Below are positions 47,362 through 58,801 of a stretch of 64,000 bases of DNA, piece after piece; position 1 is the stretch's first letter; every line of letters begins with the position of its first letter. Below the pieces are notes generated by a model that made no database searches, was not told the DNA's origin, and was given only the letters and a program-made list of their open reading frames with translations. The stretch covers positions 220,686,292 through 220,750,291 of the forward strand of contig NC_133534.1 of NCBI RefSeq assembly GCF_048544455.1. The letters run 5' to 3'. The stretch comes from Silene latifolia. Taxonomy: Eukaryota > Streptophyta > Magnoliopsida > Caryophyllales > Caryophyllaceae. The translations under genes were made by a program, and so were the position numbers.

Positions 47362-50095
47362 CAGTGCCATTAAGAGTAAAAACGAATCCAGACTGAGATT
47401 TCGAGTCATCTCGATCCGTTTGGAAGCTAGCATCTCACAGAATCGGTTGCGCATAGCTTTTGATCGCCTCCATAAGTCAATGCCCAATCTTTAGTCCTCC
47501 GTAGGTACTTAAGAATGTTCTTGTGACCATCCAATGTGATTCACCCGGATGTTGGAATCGACTCGTCATACTCAATGCATATGCCACGTCCGGACGTGTG
47601 CATATCATGGCATACATGATTGATCCTATAGCCGAAGCATAAGGAATCCGGGTCATGCGCTCTATCTCTTCCGGTGTCTCGGTGCCCGAGACTTGCTCAA
47701 ATGCACCCCCGGAGCCATAGGAAGAAACCCCTTTTTGGAGTTAGTCATGCTGAATCTCTCTAGAATCTTGTCTATATAAGACTCCTGACTTAGATATAAC
47801 ATCCAACGTGATCTATCTCGATAGATACGGATGCCCAAAATTCTTTGTGCCTGACCCAGATCTTTCATCTGGAAATGGTTCTTCAACCATACTTTTACCG
47901 AAGTTAAGAGAGGTATGTCATTCCCAATCGGAGTATGTCATCAACATACAATATTAGGAAGACAATCTTGCTCCCACTCGACTTGATATATAGACATGGT
48001 TCCTCGACCGATCGAGTAAATCCATTCTCTTTTATCACTTGGTCGAAACGATGATTCCAACTCCGAGAAGCTTGCTTAAGTCCATAAATGGAACGCTTAA
48101 GCTTGCACACTTTCTTAGGATGTTCGGGATCGATGAAACCTTCGGGTTGTACCATGTACAACTCTTCCTCCAAATAACCGTTTAAGAAGGCGGTTTTCAC
48201 ATCCATCCGCCAAATTTCATAGTCATGAAAAGCGGCAATCGCTAAGATAATCCGAATGGAACGCGGCATGACTACGGGTGCAAAAATTTCATCGTAGGGC
48301 AAACCTGGCACTTGGGTGAAACCTTTAGCAACTAGTCGTGCTTTATAGATATCTTGTTGACCTTCCACAGAATGCTTTATCTTGTAAAGCCATTTGCATT
48401 GAAGGGGACGAACCTTAGCAGGTAAGTCAACAAGATCCCATACGTTGTTCTCATACATGGAGTCTATCTCGGATTGCATGGCCTCAAGCCATAGCTTTGA
48501 GTCGGAACTAGTCATGGCACCTTTATAGGTTGCGGGTTCACTACTCGTTAAGAGCAGAATGTCATCTATGTCATGTTCCTCGACCATACCTATGTATCTG
48601 TCCAGAGGAATAGAGACTCTACCCGACCTCCTAGGTTCCTCAGAATACTAACCGCAGCCGGGATTGAAGGAACTGGTTCCTCCAATGGTTGCTCGGCATT
48701 TGGTTCTGGAATCTCCCGATTCGAAGGTTCTATTACTCCTCGCGTTCTCGAGAAACTCCTTCTCTAAGAATGTCGCACTAGCCGCAACAAATACACGTTG
48801 TTCGGTTGGCGAATAGAAGTAATGACCAAATGTTCCTTTAGGATAACCTATAAAGTACGTCTTGACCGATCGCGGGCCGAGCTTATCCTCGTGTCTCCAC
48901 TTGACATAAGCCTCGCAACCCCAAACCCGTATAAAGGACAAGTTAGGGACCGTTCCCTTCCATAGTTCATATGGAGTCTTGTCAACGGCTTTAGACGGAC
49001 TTCGATTTAAGTATTAGAGCAGTGACAGTAAGAGCATAACCCCATAATGAATCGTGCAATACGGTGTGACTCATCATGGATCGAACCATATCAAGTAGTG
49101 TTCGATTTATCCGTTCGGACACACCATTCAACTGAGGTGTTCCAGGTGGAGTTAACTGCAAGACAATCCCACAGTCCTTAAGGTGTTGATCAAACTCGTG
49201 TGAAAGATACTCGCCACCACGATCTGATCGTAGTGTTTTAATCTTTCTACCCAGTTGGTTTCAGACCGATTCTCGGTATTCTTTGAATTTCTCAAAGGAC
49301 TCACTTTTATGCTTCATTAAGTAGACATAGCCATATCTACTTAAATCGTCCGTGAAAGTGATGAAATACCTATAGCCTTCTCGTGCGGTGATTGACATAG
49401 GTCCACACACATCCGTATGTGTGAGTCCTAATAGGTCAGCAGCGCGCATTCCAACACCTTTGAAGGAAATTCGAGTCATCTTACCAATGAGACATGATTC
49501 ACACGTGCCAAATGATTCAAAATCAAAGGCCGAGATAGCTCCATTCTGTATGAGCTGTTTAACGCGTTTCTCATTAATGTGTCCCATACGGCAGTGCCAT
49601 AGATAAGTTTAATCTTTGTTACCAACCTTTAACTTCTTATTCATTACGTGCAATATTTCGGTGGTCTGATCTAAAACATAAATTCCATTCATGGAGACTG
49701 CCTTGCCATAAATCATATCGTGTAACGAGAAAACACAGCTATTATTCTCTATTACAAATGAAAAACCAAGTTTGTCAAGTGCATAAACTGAAATAATGTT
49801 TTTAGATAGACTGGGTACATAATAGCAATTATATAAAAATAACTCAAATCCGCTAGGAAGCCGGATCACATATGTTCCCCTCGAGACGGCAGCCACTCGT
49901 GCTCCATTCCCCACACGCAGGTCCACCTCACCCTTTACGAGGGGTTCGATGTTTCGGAGCCCCCGCACATGATTGCACTGAGATGAGAACCACAACCAAG
50001 TATCTAGTACCCAAGTTCCGTAACTTGCGTGGTTAATCTCAATCATATGAATAAAAGAAGAAGAAGTAGACATACCAACAGAGTAACGCGACCGC
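47362..50095 (-). pseudogene. Copia protease-integrase-RT (broken)
   Basis: In minus-strand order: protease with WVLDT, where the usual DTG is lost through a one-base change (about 50005-50020), followed by the retropepsin body (LFLYNCYYVPSLSKNIISV); GAG-pre-integrase (GHINEKRV); integrase with HTDVCGP, FTDDLSRYGYVYLM and, after a frame change, LRSDRGGEY and NGVSER; RT with KWLYKIKH, KARLVAKGFTQ, WRMDVKTAFLNG, QPEGF, YGLKQASR and the catalytic LYVDDI (about 47920-48587); then RT-end/RNase H remnants (LGIRIYRDRSRWMLYLSQESYI and SGFVFTLNG). At least five frameshifts or stops. Lineage wording is that of Angela/BARE. Confidence 0.9.
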
Positions 50096-50992
50096 TTTTA
50101 TGTCCTCACGGTATATTGTGACATGTACGCCTCCAATGCCCAGTCTTGTGGCAATGATGGCATTCCATGTTACCGTCCTTGCTCTTTGTCGCGCCTAGTG
50201 AGGTGCTCGACTCACCAGGCCCACTCTTACCCGATCCCGACTTCTTAAACTTGCCTTACCCTCGCTAGGTCTCGCCCGAGCTTTGCCCTTACCCTTGCCC
50301 TTGTTTGACACAACGAGAACATCCCGTTTCAGGCTCCCACTAAACTTCATGTCCTTCTCGGTCTGTACGAGAAGGGAGTGTAGTGCATGAGGACTTTTCT
50401 TCAAATCATTCATATAGTAATTGGCTCTAAAGAGCGCAAAACCATCGTGGAGTGAATGAAGCATGCGGTCAATCACAATGTTCTCACTGATCTTACAATC
50501 AAGTGCCTCTAGTTTCTCGACATTCTCAATCATGCTAAGAATGTGTGGGCTAACCGGTTGGCCCTTCTGGAGTTTCGCCTCAAAGAAGCGCCAGGTGTGC
50601 TCATAGGTCACGATTCTCGGTGCTTTCGAGAATTCCTTAGTGAGCGTGGTGAAAATCTTGTTTGCACCTTGGGCTATGAAGCGTTTCTGCAAATTGGATT
50701 CCATTGCAAAAATGAGTACGTTCTTTATCGCACCCGCTTCCATGACGAAATCGCTATACGTGGCGATCTCGTTAGCTCCAGCCGTGGGGCCGGGGTTTGG
50801 CGGGATGGGCTCTATCGATATTTGAGCTTCCGTCAAGCAACGGCAGCATTCCGTAATGCCGCCTCCCGGTCCGCGAAGTTTGATCCATCATTCTTGATCG
50901 AGTAGACCGATTCATCCGATTCATGAAGATCGAAGCCAGGACTCACGGTCCAATGTGGCACTTGGCATTGGGTCATCCGTACGGCCAGCCAT
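50096..50992 (-). pseudogene. gag: Copia gag (broken)
   Basis: Starts at ATG 50992 (MAGRTDDPMPS). A frameshift and stops lie between about 50900 and 50840. The main body follows to 50195 (KNVLIFAMESNLQKRF, APRIVTYEHTWRFFEAKLQKGQPVSPH, ENIVIDRMLHSL), then a basic linker. Another shift leads to the zinc knuckle CHHCHKTGHWRRTC at about 50115-50160. Non-functional. Compare the gag at 37282. Confidence 0.85.
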
Positions 50993-52873
50993 TTTGTTAT
51001 TAGCAGTTTAAATGATCGTGTTCTTCACTGAAAAAGAAGGAAAAACAAAACGAAATAAGCAACTCATCGAGGTGATTTAAGTCTATTTAAAATTCATTTT
51101 AACGTGTAGACTCATTGCACTTGTATAATCGATCTACCTCAAGAATTATACAAATGATCCCAAGACTCAATTTCCGTAAATTGATAAGCCAACTGTTTGG
51201 CTAGTTCTACCGTTAGAACTCTTGGTCGATAGATTTCCGTAAATCCTATCTTTAGTCCACCATAATCACAGGATCGTACGAGTGACCATAGTGTTGAGAA
51301 AAAATAGGTCAATCAGTTCCAACTTACCCGACGTAGAAGGGGTCATATTATGCCTACCGACGAAGAAGGGATTCATTGGAGTTTGACCTATAAAGACTAT
51401 TCTCAATTTTTGGTTATACGAGGAAGATCCCATCAACTTAGTTTTAATTCATTTTAAGTGAACGAAAATCTAGCATTACGTGAATGAATTAACTTAGGTG
51501 ATGGCTTATTAAGATCGTGTGACATCTGTATGTCATAGAAAACTAACGCGTAACCTCTATATGAGTCAGTTTTCATGCAAGTATTAGGTGGTTTGGTTTT
51601 AGGCGGAATATGATGCAAACTATCGTTACGATGAAAAACATAAAAAAAAATGCAAAACGTAAATAAAAGTCCTATGTGGCCTATCCTAGCAAAATTAACA
51701 TAATACAACTTTGGAATCCACCGTTGGACCCGAGAAGCTTGTCTTGATGTTCCATCTTGGTCCATGCAGCGGGAGTGAGCATCCGATCTCCATCTTTGGT
51801 CTTCTCAAAATTACAATTTAAAATTTACATTCTAAAAAAACTGTAATTACAAGGAAAAATCCAAAACGGAGATGCGAGATCTCAAAATACAACCAAGACC
51901 GTGTTCCATCATTACGGTAACACGTTCTACTAAGGTCACACTAAGTTACAACCGTTTGTAAAATTAAATACGTAATAAAAACATTCATGGCATTCAAAAG
52001 TAACGATAAATAAAAGATGCATCAACTAAAACAAAATTTATTCGTGACATAATTCCGTAATTATGTTAAATTTATCCGAACCACCTTTTAACGATTAAAA
52101 TTATGTGACAAAACCGCTTTTATCCACTTAATCTTAATCCATTACAATTCGTTACTTTAAACCGCTTTAAAATAACTAAATGGTACATGTGTGAACCGTT
52201 TCACAATCAAGCGAGTGTACAGAATCCGTATAATGTACATTTTATGCCCAAAAGAAAAATTAAAACACAAAAAAATTAATTTTTCAGCGCTGCCAAAACA
52301 CATTTCCTCGATCGAGACACTAAAGTCCTCGATCGAAGAACAAAAATGCTCGATCGGCTGATACTGCCAGTCGATCGAGTGGACTTTTAAAAGTAACGTT
52401 GTTCGATCGAGTACGAGGACTTCTCGATCGAACAGTTAGAGTTTTAAAAATGGACGATCAAGTACTGCGAGTACTCGATTGAGTAAAACAACACAGAATA
52501 GCTCTCGATCGAGTAGTATTACGCTCGATCGAGAGCAAAACAATTCTGAAACATTAAAACCCTCGTGAAATCGATTTGACAAAATAAAACCAATTGCAAT
52601 TTTGACCTAATTCGCATAAAATTAAATCTACAATTGACAAAACCTTAACATATTGCTATAATGACCGTTTATAATAACAATATGCAAAAACAAATCGAAA
52701 ACAAAACCAATCGATCGAGACACTACAGTCCTCGATCGACTGATCAGATCGGTCGAAAGACTGTTTACAACAGCACAGAAAATCAGACGTGAACAACATA
52801 TCACGGTTTTCAAGGCAAAATTATCGATTCAAATCGTTTTATGAAAATCACGATGAAAAATTTACGTGGCCTC
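50993..52873 (-). other. Copia leader with CTCGATCGAG palindrome cluster
   Basis: About 1.9 kb with no credible coding frame. Between 52305 and 52760 about thirteen copies or near-copies of the palindrome CTCGATCGAG (variants TCGATCGA, CGATCGGC, CGATTGAG) are spaced 15-40 bp, with a gap at 52545-52705. The other 1.4 kb shows short words such as GGTAGAACT.. but no array. Confidence 0.7.
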
Positions 52874-52885
52874 GCTCTGATACCA
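52874..52885 (-). other. Copia primer binding site (tRNA-iMet)
   Basis: The minus strand reads TGGTATCAGAGC, the exact initiator-methionine tRNA complement, two bases after the LTR end. Confidence 0.9.
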
Positions 52886-52887
52886 CT

Positions 52888-53946
52888 TGTGGAGAAATAT
52901 CCGTATAAAACCCCTTAAAAATAAGGACTATAACGTAATTTATCATGTGATTAATGGTCATAAACGAAAAATAAGAGAAACGATAAAAGAATAAGAATCA
53001 ACCTCGGGTCCTGTGTAAAATCGGCCTAAGAACAGAAATCAACGCAGATTTCCTCCTAATCGTTGCACCCAAGATCGTCTGAGACTATGCCCCTTGTGCT
53101 AGAAATTGCTCTCTGATTGCCTTGCAATATTGAGAGAGCTTTTGTGAGTTTTCTGATGTGAGATCTAGAATTTCAGAGAAAAAGACTCCAAAACCCTAAT
53201 TTTTCTTCAACTGAGAAGGATTTTTTTTATCAAAAGGAGAGAAGAACTCTCCTTTTGTTCTATTCGGTCGACCGACTGGTTACTAAGGGAAGGAGTGGGC
53301 TTTCCACTTTCTCCTTATTTAAGTCGTGGTCCAACTCGTTTTGCTAAATGTATATGACGGGTTTTAATTATAAATCGTCATCCGTTATCGGATATTAAAA
53401 TATCGACTAGTAACATGAATCAGTCGACATATTAATACTTGTCCGACAATGACAATATTGTATAATTAATTAATTCAATATACATTAATTAAATATAACC
53501 GTTTATATTCAATTTACGAATTAACCGCTTAATTCACCTTAGCCAGTATTATTTAATCCGTATTAAATAATTATCTCAACATCGCGTTTGACTAATTATT
53601 AGTCAGTAACTCCGACTAACCGCTTAGTCATATTAGGCATCAACATGACTGTATTTTCATACCGTCACATCTCTCAAACGTATCCTATAGGTGTGACTTT
53701 TAGGGACCAGTTGATCACCGCCATCTGTATGACAATAACGTCAAACTTATCTAGCAAGCCAAGCGTTATTGATAAACGTGGACTAACTGATAATAATACA
53801 AAAGTATACCCTTTTGATCCTTTTAGAGATTTATATGTCATTGCACTAACTGTGGAGGACACCAGCCCCAACAAGCTCCCACTTGTCCGTACAAGTGTAC
53901 GTGCAAAAACGTTATCCGCACTAACTGGAGGACACCGGCTCCAACA
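52888..53946 (-). repeat. 5' LTR of the Copia element
   Basis: 1059 bp, mate of 16802-17858. It begins TGTTGGAGCCGGTG on the minus strand and ends ...TTTCTCCACA. Followed on the right by the CCTCT duplication and the Athila gag. Confidence 0.92.
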
Positions 53947-55620
53947 CCTCTTCCTCTTCCATTTAGGAGATTTCTCAACCTCTTCCAATTGCTTCCCACT
54001 CCTCAAAAATACCGCATTCACCTCCCTTGGGTTAATCGTATTACCCGGAAACTTCCCCGGATTTTGAGCCAATTGACTCAATTGTTGGGAAATTTGGGCT
54101 ACATGAGTTTCCGTAGCCTTTTGGGATGCTCGTATTTCATCATTAACCCGGTTTTGTGCGGTAATGTGGTTATCAAGCTTTGAGTCGGATTTTTGATTTG
54201 CAATAACCAATTGTTCAAAGGCTTGTTCCCAAAATGGTTTTGTTGGGGTTTGGAAGTTTTGGTTTTGTTGTTGGAAATTTTGGTTTTGTTGTTGATTGAA
54301 GTTTTGTCCCTTGAAACCCCCAAATGGTTGTTGGTGTTGGGTGACAAATTGTTTCCCTTGGAAACCGGGTGGAATTTGTCTTTGGAATTGAGAGTTTTGA
54401 TTGAACCTTTGTTGTTGTTGAGGTTGGGAAGTGGTTGGATTTTGAATGTTTTGTGAAGTATAGGATAAGAAAGGGTGAGTTCTTTTTCCATTGACAAATT
54501 GGTTGTTGTTACTATTGTTGAACCCTTGCCTTGCACTTGAGGATTCCCAAATTCCATTTGCTTGCTCATAGCATTCCTCTTGGAGGGGTGAAATCAAAGG
54601 ACACCCAATGGGAGTATGCCCTTGTTCTCCACACAACTCACAAGATAAGACTTGTCTCATATCGGAGCTTGGTGGTTTTGAATTTAGCAAAGCAACTTGT
54701 TGGGTGAGTTCATCTAGCATACCCTTAACCTCCACATTCAAAACCGAATTAGAATCTTTGCTCTTGCCCTTTCTCATTTGCCTATCACTTCCCCATTCCA
54801 TAGTTCTTGAGGCCATCTCCTCAATTAGTTCCTTTGCCGCTTTATGCCCCAAAATGTCTAAGGCACCTTTCCCCGATCCCGCATCCAATGAAAGCCTAAG
54901 GTCTTGAGTCAACCCTTTGTAAAAATTGTTCACTAGCTCGGCCTCGGAGATGCCATGGTGAGGGCATAACCGTTGGAGCTTCTTATACCGTTCCCATGCC
55001 TCATATAAGGTCTCATCCTCTTCTTGAGTAAAGCTTTGTAGTTCACTCTTGACTTTGGCCGTTCTTGATGGTGGGAAATATTTGTTTAAAAATGCCGAAG
55101 CCAACTCATCCCATGTTTTGAAGGAATCCGGGTCACAATTCTTCAACCAATCCTTGGCCGAACCCCTAAGAGAACGGGGGAACAACCTAAGGCGAACCGC
55201 GTCATCGGAGACTCCATTTGACTTGTACATATCACAATTTTCAAGGAAATCATTTAGATGATCATTTGGGTTCTCCAAAGAACCTCCTCCAAATTGGTTG
55301 TCTTGAACAAGGTTGAGCAATGCATTTTTAATCTCAAAGTTATTAGCTTGAATTCGTGGCCTTTGGATGCTTGGATTGACTATGTGCTTAGGAGTCATAG
55401 TCTCTCATATCGGAACCGGATCACCCATGGTGTTAGGTTCTTCTTCTAAAACCCCAAAAGGATTTTCAAACACTTCGGTAGCTTCTTGGTGATTAACTTC
55501 TTCAATAGGTGGTGTATCAAGTAAACCCCTTCTTCTTAATGAATTAAGTCTTCTTGCCGTGGCTTCAATTTCGCGGTCATGTTGATATGTTGGTTGACCT
55601 CTTCTTCGTCGCCTACTCAT
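53947..55620 (-). pseudogene. gag: Athila gag
   Basis: Coding runs from ATG 55620 (MSRRRRRG...) in one frame to the insertion point at 53947. A TGA at 55407-55405 interrupts it between VPI and ETMTPKHIV, and in-frame ATG 55398 follows. The gag core is clear: FLENCDMYKSNGVSDDAVRLRLFP, LRGSAKDWL, DPDSFKTWDELASAFLNKYFP, then a zinc-knuckle-like CELCGEQGHTPIGC and a Gln/Asn/Phe-rich linker. The leader between primer binding site and ATG is only about 90 bases. Just after KSPKWKRKR the Copia LTR begins; before that insertion the frame continued into the protease at 16796. The TGA could be a mutated CGA or a readthrough signal. Confidence 0.88.
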
Positions 55621-55707
55621 GCAAAAGACCTAAGCACTTGAAAGAAAGGATTAGTAACAAAGGACTTAGTCTAAACTAGAACAAAAACGATTAATATCAA
55701 GCCGTAC

Positions 55708-55725
55708 TCCCCGGCAACGGCGCCA
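55708..55725 (-). other. Athila primer binding site (tRNA-Asp)
   Basis: The minus strand reads TGGCGCCGTTGCCGGGGA, exactly complementary to the 3' end of plant tRNA-Asp. It starts six bases after the LTR end. This primer is typical of Athila elements. Confidence 0.92.
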
Positions 55726-55731
55726 AAAACT

Positions 55732-57798
55732 TGATGGTATCAAGTTATACCTCGCAAGTGCACGATTTTATCGTTGTACACTCTAGAGGGTCGATCCCAC
55801 AAGGAGTAAGGGTGATTACTAATTGTCTATATTCTTGAGCTTAGCTAAGTCGATATAAAACAAGAGGGTGGTAACAAACTAGCACTAAACTAACAAATTT
55901 AAAGACTATAAACTAGACAAGATAAGAACAAGCTAAAAGATAAAGGATAGATCAAATAAAGAGAAGGGCTAGAACTCGGTTCGACCATGAATATGAGTAA
56001 TTCCACATACTAATCGTCTCGGCTAAACAAAAGGGGTAGGTAGGTAAGGGGGAGATGGCTCTAATTCGCCTAAGACCTTCCTCTCGGGTTCGAAATAGAA
56101 CACTAGCTACCCCGACTAACCCCCCTCTCGGGTTCGAAAGCCGGTATCCCTAACTCAAAACCCGACAACCCCAAGAACATGCATTTTCCCAAGGAGGTCA
56201 AGTAAATGGTCAAGGTCATTAAACCCTCATCGTATTCCGGGTCATCCCACTCCCTCTCTCGAGGGTCGATTTCAAACACTAATCTAGAGGCACCCTCCCT
56301 CGGTTCTCCCTTTCGGTCTCAACCTTAGTCGGTGACAAGGGTCGGTTCCCAAATATCCAACTAACGACCTAACCAACTCTCGTTGGTGGGCAAGGGTCAA
56401 AAGTCGACAATACCCAAGGACCAAACCTTAAACATGCAATTCCTCTAAACTACCCTCACCAATTTCCCTCAACTAATTAGCCTTAGTGATAATTAATTAG
56501 TGAAATTACCCATACCGAGTCAAACCGAGTCCTAGAAGGAGACTACTCACTAATCATGTTGTTAAAGGCAAAATAAACAATAAAGATGGAGTCTTTAAAC
56601 ATAAACATGGGTGGAAGATGAATTCTACTTCTAAACATGCAACAACCCAACAATAATTATGAAGAAAGGTGATTTAATCTAATAACAAGGTTTAGTAAAC
56701 TAAAAGACACAATCTTTAACCCAATCCACTCAAAGATTGAATCTTTGAGTGTAAATAACAAGGATGAGCAAAAGAAAGAGAATCAAAGAGAAGATGAACA
56801 ATGAAAAGATGAACAATGGTGAAAACAAGAACAATCGAACAACAAAGATGCAAATTTAACATAAACAATCAAACAAACTTGAAGGAAAAACAAATGTAAA
56901 CAAATGAAAATAGGGAGAGAAATAATACCAATCAAATAGCAAGAAAGGAATTAGGATAGAAAAATAAAGAAGGAGGAACCTTCAATCTTCTTACAACCCA
57001 ACTCCAATTACTAATTAATTGAAGAACTTGTCTAATTAAGGAATGATTAACTAAAAGATTAACAAGGTTTGAAGCTTTGAAAGGGAAATAAATTCAGATC
57101 TGGGAATGTGTGTACAAATGGTTAAGGGAGGGGGTATATATAGTTTCCACCAAGATTAGGGTAGGATTCGAAATGGGCTTCAAAACACGACTTTGCACTC
57201 CCGGTCGGTCAACCGGCCGCCGGTCCTCTGGCCGGCTGGGAGGTTCCTGGAAGTTGAATTAACATTTTGAAGTCATCAGGTATGCTTGGCCGGTCAACCG
57301 GCTGCCGGTCCCTGACCGGCTGGGGCACCTTTGACTTGGAACTTGACTTTTAGCCTTTGGGGGAACTCCCAGCCGGCTGGCCGGCTGCCGGTCTTTTGAC
57401 CGGTTGGGAGATTCCTGTATCTTTCTTCAAAAATTTGTGTTTTCAGCTTGAACGTTCTCCCAGCCGGCTGGCCGGCTGCCGGGCCACCGGCTGGGAATAC
57501 CTCTTTGCTTGGTTTCAGCTTCAGTTTTATATATCTGCACTCCCAGCCGGCTGCCGGCCTACCGGCTGGGGATGCTTCCTCAGCTTCATTTCCTTCTACT
57601 TCCAATGCATAGCCAAGTCAACCCGTCTTCCTTGCTTCGTTTCACCCGTTCCCGCCTCAATTTCTGCAAGTAGGCCAAAATGTCATAGTAAAGGGAATCG
57701 GGACACAAAACACGAGAAAGGACGGTCAAAACCGACTCAAATGGAGTCGGTTGGCATGAAAATAGAGGGGAAAAAGGCGTAAATGGATCCTATATCAT
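55732..57798 (-). repeat. 5' LTR of the Athila element
   Basis: 2067 bp, mate of 5166-7221. The five hairpins are at about 57200-57575, all complete here. Flanked on the right by TACGC (57799-57803). Confidence 0.93.
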
Positions 57799-57860
57799 AC
57801 GCAATTGAAGGGATTTGTTTGCTTGCTTGAGGACAAGCAAGAGGTTAGCTTGGGGGAGTT
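57799..57860 (+). other. Polypurine-tract region of the level-0 Athila-like element
   Basis: After the TACGC duplication the sequence reads ...TTGAGGACAAGCAAGAGG, then AGCTTGGGGGAGTT, immediately before an LTR start at 57861. This GGACAAGCAA...TTGGGGGAG layout is common to plant Athila-type 3' ends. Confidence 0.65.
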
Positions 57861-58801
57861 TGATGTGTTTAATTTATATATGATTTCTCTCTCTATTTTA
57901 GCTCGGGTTTATTTGATTATTTTACTTTTATAAGTGTATTTTTGAGCTAATTCCGTGTTCTAGGTGTTTTGGTTGTATTCGTTGCATTTTGTAGGAAATG
58001 AAGCATTCAGTAGCTTTTTCCCGTCAAATTAGCAATCACCAAAGTTCACGAGGCTAATGGAAGCAAGACTTGACCATAGAGGGGTGTTTTGGGACAAATT
58101 GGAAATCCCGAGCTTGAACAAACCAACTTTGGTTGGTATACAAGTGAAGAAGTGAAGCCCAAATAAAGTTAGGAGCAAGCTTAGGATTCTCTATTGCAAT
58201 TAGTCGAGGAAATTAAGAAGTATTAAGGTGGGTTCTTAGGATTCCTTATGCTAATTAATCGAGACTTTAAGAGAAAACTTGGATTCCCACGATCCCGATC
58301 GGGATGACCCCTATTTATGACATTTACGTTTTGCACCTCTAAATCTTATTCAAGGGGTGTTGGATCCGTCATTTAGGACACACTTTTACACTTCACGACA
58401 CAATTTTTCAGTTATTAGAATAGTTTGAGATCTCATTTTTAGCTTTCTTTAGTTGTTACAAATATTTCCTTTAAGCATTTGAAGTTATAATACAAGTTGC
58501 ATTTCAAGTTATTTGGGTTTTATCTTGTTCTTCATCTCCACATTCCATTTCCATCGTTTCGGTAATCTTATTTCTAGTACTCGTTTTGTTAATTTCCCTT
58601 ATCATTTTCATTACTGTTAGTTCGTTAATTCATCATTTGCTAATCGTTATTCCGCCTATTTGATTATTTTGTTATTATCATTATAATCATGTTTATTATA
58701 TCATATGTTATTAGCTTAGTTTTTAATATGTGTGAGTAGTTCATTAGTCTAGGGATTAGAAGGGCCATGCATAAATAGTAATTACAATCGTTGAAATAGG
58801 A
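57861..58801 (+). repeat. 3' LTR (probably truncated) of the level-0 Athila-like element
   Basis: Starts TGATGTGTTTAATTT after the polypurine tract and continues AT-rich to where a Tat-type LTR begins at 58802. No coding content. The true LTR end is not identified. Confidence 0.5.

Larger units (their letters stand above)
16802..53946 (-). mobile_element. Angela-type Ty1/copia element, split by a nested Tat element
   Basis: Minus-strand order: 5' LTR (53946-52888), tRNA-iMet primer binding site, leader, gag, protease, integrase, reverse transcriptase, [nested Tat 47361-19042], end of RNase H, polypurine tract, 3' LTR (17858-16802). The LTRs start TGTTGGAGCC (or TGTTGAGCC) and end TCCACA/CCCCACA. 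A perfect CCTCT duplication flanks the element (16797-16801 and 53947-53951). LTRs differ at about 20 of 1058 positions by eye. The gag and integrase sequences resemble the BARE/Angela lineage (for example FDFESFGTCESC and TDVCGPMS). The coding part is damaged by several frameshifts. The element without nested DNA is about 8.8 kb. Confidence 0.93.
5166..57798 (-). mobile_element. Athila-lineage Ty3/gypsy element, complete, split by nested insertions
   Basis: Minus-strand order: 5' LTR (57798-55732), tRNA-Asp primer binding site, gag, [37-kb nested insertion], protease-RT-RNase H-integrase, ORF-1-type third frame, polypurine tract, 3' LTR (7221-5166). The two LTRs (2067 and 2056 bp) both run TGATATAGGATCC...CTTGATACCATCA. 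They differ at roughly 25 positions by eye plus one 11-bp deletion. A perfect TACGC duplication flanks the element (5161-5165 and 57799-57803). Without the nested 37,145 bp and one CCTCT copy it would be about 15.5 kb, with about 11.4 kb between the LTRs. This is a young element: pol and the third frame are undamaged, and gag has one in-frame TGA near its start. Confidence 0.93.

Noticed and set aside
52874..52885. tRNA gene
   Set aside because: Only the 12-base complement of tRNA-iMet is present, placed two bases from the LTR; it is a primer binding site.
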